The notes under the pieces: model-generated
What the model was told of the DNA's origin: nothing
Database searches by the model: none
What the model saw: the letters and a program-made list of their open reading frames with translations, nothing else
Translations under genes and position numbers: made by a program
Shown: piece by piece, positions 38,047 through 49,483 of the stretch
Layout of the letters: each line of letters opens with the position of its first letter
How positions within the stretch are numbered: position 1 is the stretch's first letter
From: Amycolatopsis thermophila
GTDB taxonomy: Bacteria > Actinomycetota > Actinomycetes > Mycobacteriales > Pseudonocardiaceae
Assembly (NCBI RefSeq): GCF_030814215.1
Contig: NZ_JAUSUT010000001.1
Location: 3,286,001-3,350,000 of the forward strand
Length of the DNA stretch: 64,000 nt
Direction: 5' to 3'

Positions 38047-38694
38047 GTGGGACGGCTGGTGGTCATCGAGGGGCTCGACGGGGCGGGCAAGCGCACCCTG
38101 ACCGAAGCCCTCACCAAGGCACTGCACGACGAGGGCCGCACGGTCACGACCCTCGCCTTCCCGCGGTACGGCCGCAGCGTCCACGCCGACCTGGTCCGCG
38201 AGGGCCTGCACCGCCGCCACGGCGACCTGACCGACTCCGTCTACGGCATGGGCCTGCTCTACGCCCTCGACCGCCGCGACGCCGTCCCCGAGATCCGTGC
38301 CGGACTGGACACCCACGACGTCGTCCTGCTCGACCGGTACGTCGCCTCCAACGCCGCCTACGGCGCCGCCCGCCTCGAACAGCGCGCCGACGGCGAGTTC
38401 GTCCGCTGGGTCCGCGAAATCGAGATCGACCGCTTCGGCCTGCCGGTGCCTGACACCCAGATCCTGCTGAAGGTCCCGCCGGCCGTGGCGGCCGAGCGGG
38501 CCGAGAAGCGGGCCGGCACGGAGGCCGACCGCGCCAAGGACGCCTACGAGTCCGACGACGACCTCCAGGCCCGGTGCGCGGCCGTCTACGACGAGCTCGC
38601 CGCGATGTCCTGGTTGTCCGCTTGGCGGGTGGTCGACGGCGCGACGGGCGTCGACCACACCGGACTCGTCGCCGGGCTGGTCCATCCGGGCTAA
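38047..38694 (+). CDS. tmk: Thymidylate kinase
   Basis: 215 residues from a GTG. Phosphorylates dTMP to dTDP. P-loop EGLDGAGKRT (8-17), the DRY motif LLDRYVASNAAYG and the LID region RAEKRAGTEADR fit the actinobacterial form. TAGCCT (38035-38040) lies exactly 6 nt before the GTG, so the mRNA is probably leaderless. It precedes mtrA as in M. tuberculosis (Rv3247c). Confidence 0.94.
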   Translation: MGRLVVIEGLDGAGKRTLTEALTKALHDEGRTVTTLAFPRYGRSVHADLVREGLHRRHGDLTDSVYGMGLLYALDRRDAVPEIRAGLDTHDVVLLDRYVASNAAYGAARLEQRADGEFVRWVREIEIDRFGLPVPDTQILLKVPPAVAAERAEKRAGTEADRAKDAYESDDDLQARCAAVYDELAAMSWLSAWRVVDGATGVDHTGLVAGLVHPG

Positions 38695-38707
38695 CGGCCG
38701 TGCTCGC

Positions 38708-38741
38708 TTCGTGACCCCTTCGCAGGGTCGGGCGTCACGAA
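38708..38741. promoter_or_regulatory. Inverted repeat upstream of mtrA
   Basis: TTCGTGAC (38708-38715) and GTCACGAA (38734-38741) flank an inner CCC/GGG stem in the 74-nt tmk-mtrA spacer. It may be the tmk terminator or an operator for mtrA; I cannot decide from the sequence. Confidence 0.45.
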
Positions 38742-38768
38742 CGCACTCCGTAGTGCGAATATGTGGTC

Positions 38769-39446
38769 ATGAAGGCACGTGTGTTGGTCGTCGACGACGA
38801 CCCCGCTCTCGCGGAGATGCTCACCATCGTGCTGCGCGGCGAGGGGTTCGACACCGCGGTGGTGGCGGACGGCTCCCGGGCGCTTCCCGCCCTCCGGGAG
38901 CTCAAGCCCGATCTCGTGCTGCTCGACCTGATGCTGCCCGGCATGAACGGCATCGACGTCTGCAAGGCGATCCGTGCCGAGTCGGGCGTGCCGATCGTCA
39001 TGCTCACCGCCAAGAGCGACACGGTCGACATCGTGCTGGGCCTGGAGTCCGGCGCCGACGACTACGTGGTCAAGCCGTTCAAACCGAAGGAGCTCGTCGC
39101 GCGCGTGCGCGCCCGGCTGCGGCGCACCGAGGCCGAGCCGGCCGAGACGCTGATGATCGGCGACCTGACCATCGACGTGCCCGGCCACGAGGTGACCAGG
39201 GAGGGCAAGGCCATCCCGCTCACCCCGCTGGAGTTCGACCTGCTGGTCGCCCTCGCGCGCAAGCCGCGCCAGGTGTTCACCCGCGAGGTCCTGCTGGAGC
39301 AGGTGTGGGGCTACCGGCACGCCGCCGACACCCGGCTGGTCAACGTGCACGTGCAGCGGTTGCGCTCGAAGGTCGAGAAGGACCCCGAGCACCCCGAGGT
39401 CGTCCTGACCGTCCGCGGCGTCGGGTACAAGGCGGGCCCGCCGTAA
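38769..39446 (+). CDS. mtrA: Response regulator MtrA
   Basis: 225 residues from ATG 38769; GTG 38763, two codons upstream, is an alternative and would sit 6 nt after TAGTGC. Receiver with D53 in LVLLDLMLPGMNGIDVC and KPFKPKELVARV; winged-helix C-terminus ending VRGVGYKAGPP. Essential regulator of cell division, wall hydrolases and osmotic response in actinobacteria. Partner of mtrB, 7 nt downstream. Confidence 0.96.
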   Translation: MKARVLVVDDDPALAEMLTIVLRGEGFDTAVVADGSRALPALRELKPDLVLLDLMLPGMNGIDVCKAIRAESGVPIVMLTAKSDTVDIVLGLESGADDYVVKPFKPKELVARVRARLRRTEAEPAETLMIGDLTIDVPGHEVTREGKAIPLTPLEFDLLVALARKPRQVFTREVLLEQVWGYRHAADTRLVNVHVQRLRSKVEKDPEHPEVVLTVRGVGYKAGPP

Positions 39447-39453
39447 CAGACAC

Positions 39454-41148
39454 ATGAAGCGAAGAGTCCTGGCCTTCGTCCGCGCGGTGCTGCGGCTGGC
39501 CCCCCGCGCGGGCGCGTACGCGCGCGGCCGCGCGGTCGCGTTCGGCGTGCTGTGGCGGCGGTCGCTGCAGTTCAAGGTGACCGTCTCCACGCTCGCGTTG
39601 TCCTCGGCGGTGGGTCTCGTGCTGGGCATGGTCCTGCAGAACCAGATCACCCAGCGCCTCACCGACACCAAGCGGCAGGCCGCCGTCGCGCAGACCCTGC
39701 AGGTCGTGCGCACGGCGGAGAACGAGCTGGTCGGCATCAGCGACCAGGACGCACTGGCCGACCGGCTGCAGAACGCGCTGAAGAAGATCACCAGCAGCTC
39801 GTCGGAGGACCAGGGCACCGCCGCGTCCGCGGCCGGCGCGTTCGAGCCGGTGCTGACCGCGGGCGGTGAGGACTCGACCGACTCGGCCGGCCCGATCACC
39901 AAGGTGCCCGAGGGGCTGCAGCGGTTCGTCGAGAACAACCAGGTCGCGTGGCAGATCAACACCGACACCGACCCGGACGGCACCCGCACCACCCACCTGA
40001 TCGTCGGCGCACCGGTGACCAGCACCGGCCGCCCGATCCAGCTGTACCTGCTGTTCCCGATGACCGCGGAGCAGAACACGGTCCAGACGGTGCAGAACAC
40101 GCTGCTCGTCGGCGGCCTGGTGTTGCTCGCGCTGCTCGCCGGCATCGCGAACCTGGTCACCCGCCAGGTCGTGCGGCCGGTGCGGCAGGCGGCGGCCGCG
40201 GCCGCCCGGTTCGCCGGCGGCGAGCTGGACGAACGGCTGCCGGTGACCGGTGAGGACGACCTGTCCAAGCTCGCCGTGTCCTACAACGAGATGGCCGCGA
40301 GCATCCAGCACCAGATCCGGCAGCTGGAGGAGTTCGGCACGCTGCAGCGGCGGTTCACCTCGGACGTGTCGCACGAGCTGCGCACGCCGCTCACCACCGT
40401 GCGGATGGCGGCGGACGTGCTGCACGCCTCGCGCGAGCAGTTCCCGGCGGGGCTGGCCCGGTCGACCGAGCTGCTGGTCGACGAGCTGGACCGGTTCGAG
40501 GCCCTGCTCGGCGACCTGCTGGAGATCAGCAGGCTCGACGCCGGTGTCGAGGAGCTGGCGGCCGAGTTCATCGACGTGTCGTCGATCGCGCGCCGGGCGG
40601 TCGAGCAGGTGCGGGTGATCGCGGGCAACGCGGAGACCGAGATCGAGCTGGAACTGCCGGCGGAGGAGACGCTCGCCGAGATCGACGCCCGCCGTGTCGA
40701 GCGGATCCTGCGCAACCTGCTGGCCAACGCCGTCGACCACAGCGAGGGCAACCCGGTCCGGCTCACGCTGGCCGCGAACGAGCACGCCGTGGCCATCACG
40801 GTCCGGGACCACGGCGTCGGCCTGCGGCCGGGCGAGGCCGACCTGGTGTTCAACCGGTTCTGGCGGGCCGACCCGTCCCGCAACCGGCGCACCGGCGGCA
40901 CCGGACTGGGGCTGGCGATCAGCCACGAGGACGCCCGCCTGCACGGCGGTCAGCTGGAGGCGTGGGGCGCGCCCGGCCACGGCGCGTGCTTCCGGCTGAC
41001 GCTGCCGCGCAAGCAGGACGAGCCGTTCGAGGAGAGCCCGCTGCCGCTGGTGCCCGACGACGCCCCGGCGACCAACGGGCACCTGCAGATCGGGTTGCCG
41101 ACCGAATACACGCTCACCATCGGTGAGATGCACAAGGAGGACGCGTGA
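39454..41148 (+). CDS. mtrB: Sensor histidine kinase MtrB
   Basis: 564 residues. Basic cytoplasmic start, span near 42-62, large outer domain, second span near 212-236, HAMP, HisKA box SDVSHELRTPLTTVR with H307, and an ATPase domain (NLLANAVDHS, VRDHGVGLRPG, GGTGLGLAI). The C-terminal tail of about 45 acidic residues is typical. It controls MtrA; the lipoprotein LpqB, translated from an overlapping GTGA, modulates it. Confidence 0.96.
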   Translation: MKRRVLAFVRAVLRLAPRAGAYARGRAVAFGVLWRRSLQFKVTVSTLALSSAVGLVLGMVLQNQITQRLTDTKRQAAVAQTLQVVRTAENELVGISDQDALADRLQNALKKITSSSSEDQGTAASAAGAFEPVLTAGGEDSTDSAGPITKVPEGLQRFVENNQVAWQINTDTDPDGTRTTHLIVGAPVTSTGRPIQLYLLFPMTAEQNTVQTVQNTLLVGGLVLLALLAGIANLVTRQVVRPVRQAAAAAARFAGGELDERLPVTGEDDLSKLAVSYNEMAASIQHQIRQLEEFGTLQRRFTSDVSHELRTPLTTVRMAADVLHASREQFPAGLARSTELLVDELDRFEALLGDLLEISRLDAGVEELAAEFIDVSSIARRAVEQVRVIAGNAETEIELELPAEETLAEIDARRVERILRNLLANAVDHSEGNPVRLTLAANEHAVAITVRDHGVGLRPGEADLVFNRFWRADPSRNRRTGGTGLGLAISHEDARLHGGQLEAWGAPGHGACFRLTLPRKQDEPFEESPLPLVPDDAPATNGHLQIGLPTEYTLTIGEMHKEDA

Positions 41149-42890
41149 AGCCTCTGGCCCGTCTGTTCGCCCTGTTCGCCTGCCTGGTGCTGGCCGCGGG
41201 GTGCGCGAACGTGCCGGAGGAGTCGCAGCCGGTCGCGGTGCCGCAGCAGGAGCTGGGGCAGCAGGTCAACCCGGACGTGCCGCAGCCGGCGAAGGACCTC
41301 GACGCGCTGACCGTCGTCCGCGACTTCGTCCGCGCGAACGCCCAGCCGATCAGCAACAACGCCGCCGCCCGCATGTACCTCGACGACGCGGCGGGCAAGG
41401 CGTGGACGCCGGGCAAGATCTTCACGATCATCGACGACGTGTTCGCCACGGTCCCGGCGACCGGCCAGGACGCGACGGCGAACCCGAACGAGGTCAACGT
41501 CGTGGTGCGCGGCACCGGGCTGGGCTCGTTGCGGGAGGACGGGGCGTTCATCTCGCTGCGGACGCCGGTGGAGCTGAAGCTGCTGGTGCGCCGCCAGTCC
41601 GACGGGCAGTGGCGGATCACGAACCCGCCGCCGAACCTGGTGATGCCCTACAGCGACTTCACCGCGAACTACGTGCGGGTGCAGGCGTTCTTCTTCGCGC
41701 AGGACTCGAACACCGTGGTGCCCGACCTGCGGTACGTGGCGGGCAAACCGCAGTCCGGCCTGCCCGGGCGGGTGGTCGGGCTGCTGCTCGCCGGGCCGTC
41801 GTCGGGACTGGTCGGCGCCGTGCGGAACCTGCTGCCCGAGGACGCGAACACCGAGGGCAACGTGACGACCGCGCCGGACGGGGCACTGGTGGTGGCGCTG
41901 ACCGGGGTGGCGGACCAGGCGGCCGAGGTGCGGCGGCTGATCGCCGCGCAGATCGTGTTGTCGTTGCAGTCGGTGACGACGAACCGGGTGCGGTTGCTGT
42001 CCGACGGCGCGCCGCTGGTGGACGGGCACGAGGACTGGGTGCCGAGTGACCTGCCGTCGTACACGGCGCTGGCGTCGCCGAGCGCGGACCAGCCCGGGCT
42101 GGTGACGGTGAGCGGGCGGGTGCGGTCGCTGGGGGACGGGTCGCTGATCTCCGGTCCGGCCGGTCAGGGCGGCGGCTACCAGGTCGCGAGTGCGGCGCAG
42201 TCGATCGACGGCAGGCAGCTGGCGGTCGTGGAGTACGCCGACGGGCGGCAGCGGTTGCGGGTCGGGCAGTTCGGCAAGGACGCCGCGCCCGTGGACCTGG
42301 CGGGCGCGACGATGACCCGGCCGACCTGGCGCCCCACCGCGACCGCGGACGGTTCCGGTGAGGTGTGGACTGTCGTGGATGGACAGACGGTGGTCCGCGC
42401 CCTGCGCACGCCCGACGGCAGCTGGGTGCCGCAGGTGGTGAACGCGGACGAGATCCTTCAGGTCGGGCCGATCAGCGTGCTGCGCCTGTCGCGGGACGGC
42501 GCGCGGGCGGCCGTGGTGGCCGGCGGGCAGCTGCTCGTGGCGTCCGTGGTGCGGGCCCAGGACTCGGTGACGCTGCGCGCGCCGCGGATCCTGCAGGGCG
42601 GCACCCTGGGCGGTGTCATCGACGTCGACTGGTTGAGCCAGGACACCCTCGTCGCCGCGACGACCATGCCGTCGCAGCCGGTGGTCAAGATCCCGATCGA
42701 CGGGTTGCGCCTGGACCCGTTCAACATCTCCAACCTGACCCTGCCGGTCCACGCGATCACCGCCGCACCGGGCCGGTCGATCGTCGTGGCGGACGACGGA
42801 GGCCTCTGGACGGCCTCCGACGTGGGCGAGGTGTGGCGCCCGCACCCCCACAGCTTCGGCGGCAACGCGTCGCCCTTCTACCCCGGCTGA
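41145..42890 (+). CDS. lpqB: Lipoprotein LpqB
   Basis: 581 residues. Signal peptide with lipobox LAAGC (Cys20), a GerMN-like N-terminal domain (about 50-200), and a beta-propeller-like C-terminal domain with SLGDGSLISG- and DGRQLAVVEY-type repeats. In mycobacteria it binds the MtrB outer domain and tunes MtrA phosphorylation. GTG start overlaps the mtrB stop. Confidence 0.95.
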   Translation: MKPLARLFALFACLVLAAGCANVPEESQPVAVPQQELGQQVNPDVPQPAKDLDALTVVRDFVRANAQPISNNAAARMYLDDAAGKAWTPGKIFTIIDDVFATVPATGQDATANPNEVNVVVRGTGLGSLREDGAFISLRTPVELKLLVRRQSDGQWRITNPPPNLVMPYSDFTANYVRVQAFFFAQDSNTVVPDLRYVAGKPQSGLPGRVVGLLLAGPSSGLVGAVRNLLPEDANTEGNVTTAPDGALVVALTGVADQAAEVRRLIAAQIVLSLQSVTTNRVRLLSDGAPLVDGHEDWVPSDLPSYTALASPSADQPGLVTVSGRVRSLGDGSLISGPAGQGGGYQVASAAQSIDGRQLAVVEYADGRQRLRVGQFGKDAAPVDLAGATMTRPTWRPTATADGSGEVWTVVDGQTVVRALRTPDGSWVPQVVNADEILQVGPISVLRLSRDGARAAVVAGGQLLVASVVRAQDSVTLRAPRILQGGTLGGVIDVDWLSQDTLVAATTMPSQPVVKIPIDGLRLDPFNISNLTLPVHAITAAPGRSIVVADDGGLWTASDVGEVWRPHPHSFGGNASPFYPG

Positions 42891-43581
42891 GGATCGCCAG
42901 GGCCGCCGCGCCGGACCGTCCGTGAGGGGTAGCGCGGATTGGTCTTGGGAAGCGCTTTCTGTAGGCGGCCCGCACGGCGGTATCGCCTTCTCCGCCCTGC
43001 CGCGCTCATGCCAACCAGCCCGCCCCGGCTCGCTGTGCTGGGTTCGCCCTTCCCGGCCCTGCAGGCCCACCCGAACGGGCGGCGAGCAGTCAGCCCGTGC
43101 CTGCAAGTCTCCCGCTCGCGCCGCGGGGCGCGAGCAGCCGGGCCCGCGCAGGAGAGGCCTCCGCCGGCGGTTCGCGCTGGTGGGTGCTCCGCTGGCAGCC
43201 CGCGCTGGTGAGCGCTCCGCCGGCAGCCCCCGCCCGTGAGCCCACCGCCGGCAGCCCCCGCCGGTGAGGCCACCGCCGGCGGTTCGCGCTGGTGAGGCCT
43301 CCGCCGGCGGTTCGCGCTGGTGAGCGCTCCGCTGGCAGCCCCCGGCGGTGAGCCCTCCACCGGCAGCCCCCGCCGGTAGCCCACCGTCGGCAGCCCGCGC
43401 CGAGAGCCCTCCGCCGGCGGTTCGCCGCAACCTGTCGCCGACAGCAGGCGGCCGGCCGTCAGGCTCGCGCCATCCACCCCTGACCGGCATCGCGCCCCTC
43501 CCGTTGCTCCAATTGATCTAATCCCCGAACAGCGGCCGCGGGAGGTCCGGAACTGTCGGTACCCGCGCGCACACTCTCCGC
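42891..43581. other. Spacer between lpqB and comF
   Basis: 691 nt without a convincing gene, although GC bias leaves long open frames on both strands. The first 250 nt have no repeat I can align. The rest is the 28-bp tandem array listed separately. In M. tuberculosis Rv3243c lies between these genes; no counterpart is seen here. Confidence 0.7.
43161..43437. repeat. 28-bp tandem repeat, about ten copies
   Basis: Copies start at 43161, 43189, 43217, 43245, 43273, 43301, 43329, 43357, 43384 and 43411. Each begins CCGCYGGC and ends near GGTGAG; two subtypes alternate (GGTTCGCGCT or AGCCCCCGCC in the middle). The period is not a multiple of three, so it does not encode a simple protein repeat. 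Many copies contain the self-complementary CCGCCGGCGG. Confidence 0.85.
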
Positions 43582-44244
43582 ATGAACCTCGTGACCCTCG
43601 CTCTCGAACTCCTGCTTCCCGCCCTGTGCGCCGGCTGCGGGGCGCCCGGCTCGGCGTGCTGCCCGGCCTGCCGCGCCGAACTCACCCGCCCGCAGCCGGC
43701 CACCCGCGGCTCCCTCCCCGTGCCGGCCTACGCGCTGGCTCCCTACGGCGGCACGCCACGACGCCTGGTGCTGGCCTACAAGGAACGCGGGCGCCGCGAC
43801 CTGGCCGATCCGCTGGGCCACGCACTCGCCGACGCCCTGCCCCACCTGCCCGAGGCGCGGGCCGCCCCGGACGGGACGTGGTGGCTGGTCCCCGCGCCGT
43901 CCCGCCGTGCGGCGTCGAGGCAACGCGGCGGTCCCCACCTGCTGGCCCTGGCCCGCAGGTGCGCCCTGCACCTGACGCGTGCGGGTCACAGTGCCGCCGT
44001 GGCTCCGGCGCTGCGCCTGTCGTCACGCGCGCGGGACGCGGTGGGCCTCGACCGCGACCAGCGGGCCGCGAACCTCGCCGGCCGCCTCCGGATCGACCCC
44101 CGCGGCCACCCACCGCCCGGCGCGCCGCTCGTCCTCCTCGACGACGTCATCACTACCGGCGCCACCATCTCCGCCTGCACCCGGGCGCTGACCACAGCGG
44201 GCTGGGAGGTGAGTGCCGCACTGGTGCTGACAGCTGCGGGCTGA
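43582..44244 (+). CDS. comF: ComF-family phosphoribosyltransferase-like protein
   Basis: 220 residues. N-terminal zinc site C16-x2-C19 and C27-x2-C30, the basic region YKERGRRDLADPL, and the PRPP-type loop VLLDDVITTGAT near 184-195. In naturally competent bacteria ComF acts in DNA uptake; in actinobacteria the role is unknown. It precedes hpf as in Rv3242c-Rv3241c, but at a much greater distance. Confidence 0.92.
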   Translation: MNLVTLALELLLPALCAGCGAPGSACCPACRAELTRPQPATRGSLPVPAYALAPYGGTPRRLVLAYKERGRRDLADPLGHALADALPHLPEARAAPDGTWWLVPAPSRRAASRQRGGPHLLALARRCALHLTRAGHSAAVAPALRLSSRARDAVGLDRDQRAANLAGRLRIDPRGHPPPGAPLVLLDDVITTGATISACTRALTTAGWEVSAALVLTAAG

Positions 44245-44400
44245 CCTGGACGCGCAGACCCGGCACCGGCTCGGCCCCCCGCTGGCCGCGAACAACCCGA
44301 CGCCGACAGAGAGTGGAAGGTGCACGGTGACGGCAGCACCGTGAGCCACCTGCACCTGGCCCCCGCGGCCAGGGCGCGGCTCAGGCGCGGGCTGGGGGCT

Positions 44401-44826
44401 GTCACTGACGGCAGCCAACGTCACTTGGCGGCCATTTCGCTGCGGATGGGGGGCTGGCCGCCGCAATGGTGGTTCGCAGCGGGGGTGACCACGGCCCCGC
44501 GAGCCTGGCGGCCCGACCGCCGCGTCGCGGGCTGGCGCTGCCTGTCGCGACGGTCGCCACGTCGCTTGGCCGGCCATGTCGCCGCGAACGCTGGGAGTTG
44601 CCGCCGCGATGTGCCTTCGCGGCGAGGTGGCCAGGCCCCGCGAGCCTGGCGGGCTCGGCCACCGCGTCGCGGGCTGGCGCTGCCTGTCGCTGACGGCGGC
44701 CAACGTCACTTGGCCGACCATTTCGCTGCGAGCGCGGGGACTGGCCGCCGCGATGGTGCGGTCGCGCCACGGTGACCACGGGCCGGCGAGCCTGGCGGGC
44801 CCAGCCGCGGCGCGACCAGGCCCGCA
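44401..44826. repeat. About 142-bp tandem repeat, three copies
   Basis: Copies begin at 44401, 44544 and 44686 with GTCRCTGACGGC-like sequence, then CTTGGCNGGCCATNTCGC and later CCCCGCGAGCCTGGCGG. Identity is moderate (copies 1 and 3 are closest). No gene is credible here. Confidence 0.8.
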
Positions 44827-44871
44827 CCATCCGGCCCGGACGTGCCCGGACGGCGCATGAAGCCATCCACA

Positions 44872-45130
44872 CCGTGCCCAAACCTGCGCGCCCCCAGGCC
44901 GGTCACCTCAGCCCAGTCGGCGCGCGCCTGGCCCGTCAGCGTAGTCAGGCCCGTGCCCGCCTGGGCACATCACCGCGCCAAGCTTGCGCCCGCCCGGCCC
45001 GTCAGCCAGCCAAGCCTGCGCCCCGGGCACCGGCCACCGGGCCCCCGAGCACCGACATGGACACCGTGCCCATGCCTGCGCCCCCCGGCACATCACCGCA
45101 GCCAAGCCTGCGCCCGCCCAGCTTGGTCCG
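44872..45130. repeat. Degenerate GCCTGCGCCC-type repeats
   Basis: Irregular reiteration of CAAGCYTGCGCCCGCCC, GCCCGTCAGC and GGGCACATCACCGC in the comF-hpf spacer. Spacing is variable and no clean period could be set. Confidence 0.5.
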
Positions 45131-45163
45131 CGTTCAAAACTCACCCCGAAACCGGAGTCCCCC

Positions 45164-45373
45164 ATGAAGACCGCTTCGGAAAAGCAATTCCGATATCACC
45201 CACCCGGGCACATCTCGCCGGGAACGCGAGCGGCCCCGTGGCCGTTGTCCGGACATGAGGCCCTGGAACGCTGGAGCGGCTCAGCCGCAAGCGCCCAGGG
45301 GAGTGCTGCGGTTCGCGCGGCGCGTGGTCACCCACCAAGCGGCACGCCGGAAAACGGCGCAATGTCAAGGTGA
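45164..45373 (+). CDS. Possible 69-residue hypothetical protein
   Basis: ATG with GGAG 6 nt upstream, starting MKTASEKQFRYHPPGHISPG. No family is recognised. In favour: a ribosome site, less extreme codon use at the start, and a row of hairpins ending in TTTT downstream. Against: it lies in a repeat-rich spacer and is short and Ala/Gly/Pro-rich. Confidence 0.25.
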   Translation: MKTASEKQFRYHPPGHISPGTRAAPWPLSGHEALERWSGSAASAQGSAAVRAARGHPPSGTPENGAMSR

Positions 45374-45389
45374 AAACAGGCCTCAGGCC

Positions 45390-45488
45390 CTGCTCCGAAC
45401 GGAGCAGCAGGTCAACGCGCCTGGACGGGTTCAGGCGCGCACGGTCACCGGTTCCCGTTCTGTGACATCCCCCGGCTCGGGGGGTTTT
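45390..45488 (+). terminator. Three hairpins ending in a T-run, upstream of the hpf promoter
   Basis: CTGCTCCG-AA-CGGAGCAG (45390-45407), CGCGCCTG-N8-CAGGCGCG (45416-45439), and CCCCCG-GCT-CGGGGG followed by TTTT (45469-45488). The last has the form of an intrinsic terminator and would insulate hpf from upstream transcription. Confidence 0.65.
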
Positions 45489-45514
45489 GTGATCCGCGTT
45501 ACCGCGCTAGCGTG

Positions 45515-45670
45515 CTGCCCTATAGCAAGTCCCGCCGGCAGGGAGGTGAACAGCCGATGACCCTGGCGCCGACGGAAGATTGACCCCCGGTTCTGCCATC
45601 AGACCGGTCGGGCGGGAGCGGCGTCGGCGCCGATCCATCAGGAGAGCTCTCGAACTCATTCCGCAATGAG
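45515..45670 (+). ncRNA. Structured leader RNA upstream of hpf (raiA-motif candidate)
   Basis: A -10 TAGCGT at 45508 predicts a transcript from about 45520. Stem A pairs TCCCGCC (45530-45536) with GGCGGGA (45611-45617); stem B pairs GGCGCCGAC (45565-45573) with GTCGGCGCC (45623-45631). They cross, so both together form a pseudoknot. Hairpin C (CCGG-TCTG/CAGA-CCGG, 45587-45607) sits inside. CTCATT-CCGC-AATGAG (45655-45670) abuts the GGGAGG ribosome site. raiA-motif RNAs are known from spacers upstream of raiA/hpf genes in Firmicutes and Actinobacteria; membership here is inferred from position and folding only. Confidence 0.5.
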
Positions 45671-45681
45671 GGAGGTCGTGT

Positions 45682-46368
45682 ATGGAAATCGTCGTCAAAG
45701 GCCGTAACGTCGAGGTGCCGGATCACTACCGCACGCACGTCGGTGAAAAGCTCGAGCGCCTGGAGCGCTACGACAAGAAGGTCTTCCGCTACGAGGTGGA
45801 GCTCTTCCACGAACCCAACCGCCGGCAGCTGAAGAACTGCCAGCGCGTGGAGATCACCGGCCGGGGCAAGGGCCCGATCGTCCGGGCGGAAGCCTCCGCC
45901 GGCGACTTCTACGCCGCGCTCGACACCGCACTCAACAAGCTCGAAAGCCGCCTCCGCAAGATGCACGACCGCCGGCGCGTCCACTACGGCCGCCGCTGCC
46001 CGGAATCCGTCGCCGAAGCGACGTCGAACGCCACCGCGGCGGAAGCGATGCCGGCCACCGGCCGCGCGTCGACCGCAGTGCTCGAGGCGCCCGCTCCCGT
46101 GGCCGAAGAGGTCGGTACCGCACTGCCGGAGGACATCGAGCTGCCCACCCAGCAGAGCTGGGACGACGAAGTGGCCGACCACCTCCCCGGCCGCATCGTC
46201 CGGGAGAAACACCACTCTCCCAAACCCATGACCATCGACCAGGCCCTCTCCGAGATGGAGCTGGTCGGGCACGACTTCTACCTCTTCAACGACGTCGAGG
46301 CCGGCGTCCCCAGCGTCGTCTACCGGCGCAAGGGCTTCGCCTACGGGGTGATCCGCCTGTCCCACTGA
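45682..46368 (+). CDS. hpf: Ribosome hibernation promoting factor, long form
   Basis: 228 residues. N-terminal RaiA/HPF domain (MEIVVKGRNVEVPDHYRTHV, then RVEITGRGKGPIVRAEASAGDFYAAL in part) that binds the 30S decoding region, a flexible linker, and the C-terminal dimerisation domain (PMTIDQALSEMELVGHDFYL) that pairs ribosomes into 100S particles. Corresponds to Rv3241c. GGGAGG precedes the ATG, next to a hairpin that could affect its access. Confidence 0.95.
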   Translation: MEIVVKGRNVEVPDHYRTHVGEKLERLERYDKKVFRYEVELFHEPNRRQLKNCQRVEITGRGKGPIVRAEASAGDFYAALDTALNKLESRLRKMHDRRRVHYGRRCPESVAEATSNATAAEAMPATGRASTAVLEAPAPVAEEVGTALPEDIELPTQQSWDDEVADHLPGRIVREKHHSPKPMTIDQALSEMELVGHDFYLFNDVEAGVPSVVYRRKGFAYGVIRLSH

Positions 46369-46378
46369 CGAGCGCCGC

Positions 46379-46413
46379 AAACGGCCCGCGTGCGTCCCGC
46401 GCGCGGGCCGTTT
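46379..46413 (+). terminator. Terminator after hpf
   Basis: AAACGGCCCGCG (46379-46390) pairs with CGCGGGCCGTTT (46402-46413) across an 11-nt loop, beginning 11 nt after the hpf stop. Confidence 0.85.
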
Positions 46414-46566
46414 CGCGCGTGTTCGCACGTTGCGTGCACGTCCACGCGCTGCTTCCCTACGATGGAGGGTGCGCGCGACCCGTACCACGGGTCGGACAGG
46501 GTTCGGACACGGCGCGGTCCCGGGACAGAGCCTGGGTGCGTCCCAACAGCTAGTGAGGTCGACCGG

Positions 46567-49377
<2,811 letters not shown>

Positions 49378-49483
49378 GCTGGGTCTTTCGCGCGGGGGCC
49401 GGCACCGGTTGGTGCCGGCCCCCGTCGCTTTGCGCCCCCGTTGCGGCTGCCGGCAGCTGAACCGCGGAGACGGGCGGGAGGCG

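Noticed and set aside
43161-43437. CRISPR array
   Set aside because: Units are directly adjacent without unique spacers, period 28, and no cas genes are present.
42878-43477. 199-residue minus-strand protein in the lpqB-comF spacer
   Set aside because: The frame exists only because the 28-bp repeat lacks stops; its three-frame reading of the same unit is not protein-like and no ribosome site precedes it.
45557-45583. Eight-residue upstream ORF in the hpf leader (GGGAGGTG before ATG)
   Set aside because: It has a good ribosome-site-like sequence, but its bases also form stem B of the predicted RNA fold. I prefer the structured-RNA reading, though a regulatory uORF cannot be excluded.
42891-45681. 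Insertion sequence or integrated element in the repeat-rich spacers
   Set aside because: No transposase or integrase motif, no terminal inverted repeats and no target duplications were visible.
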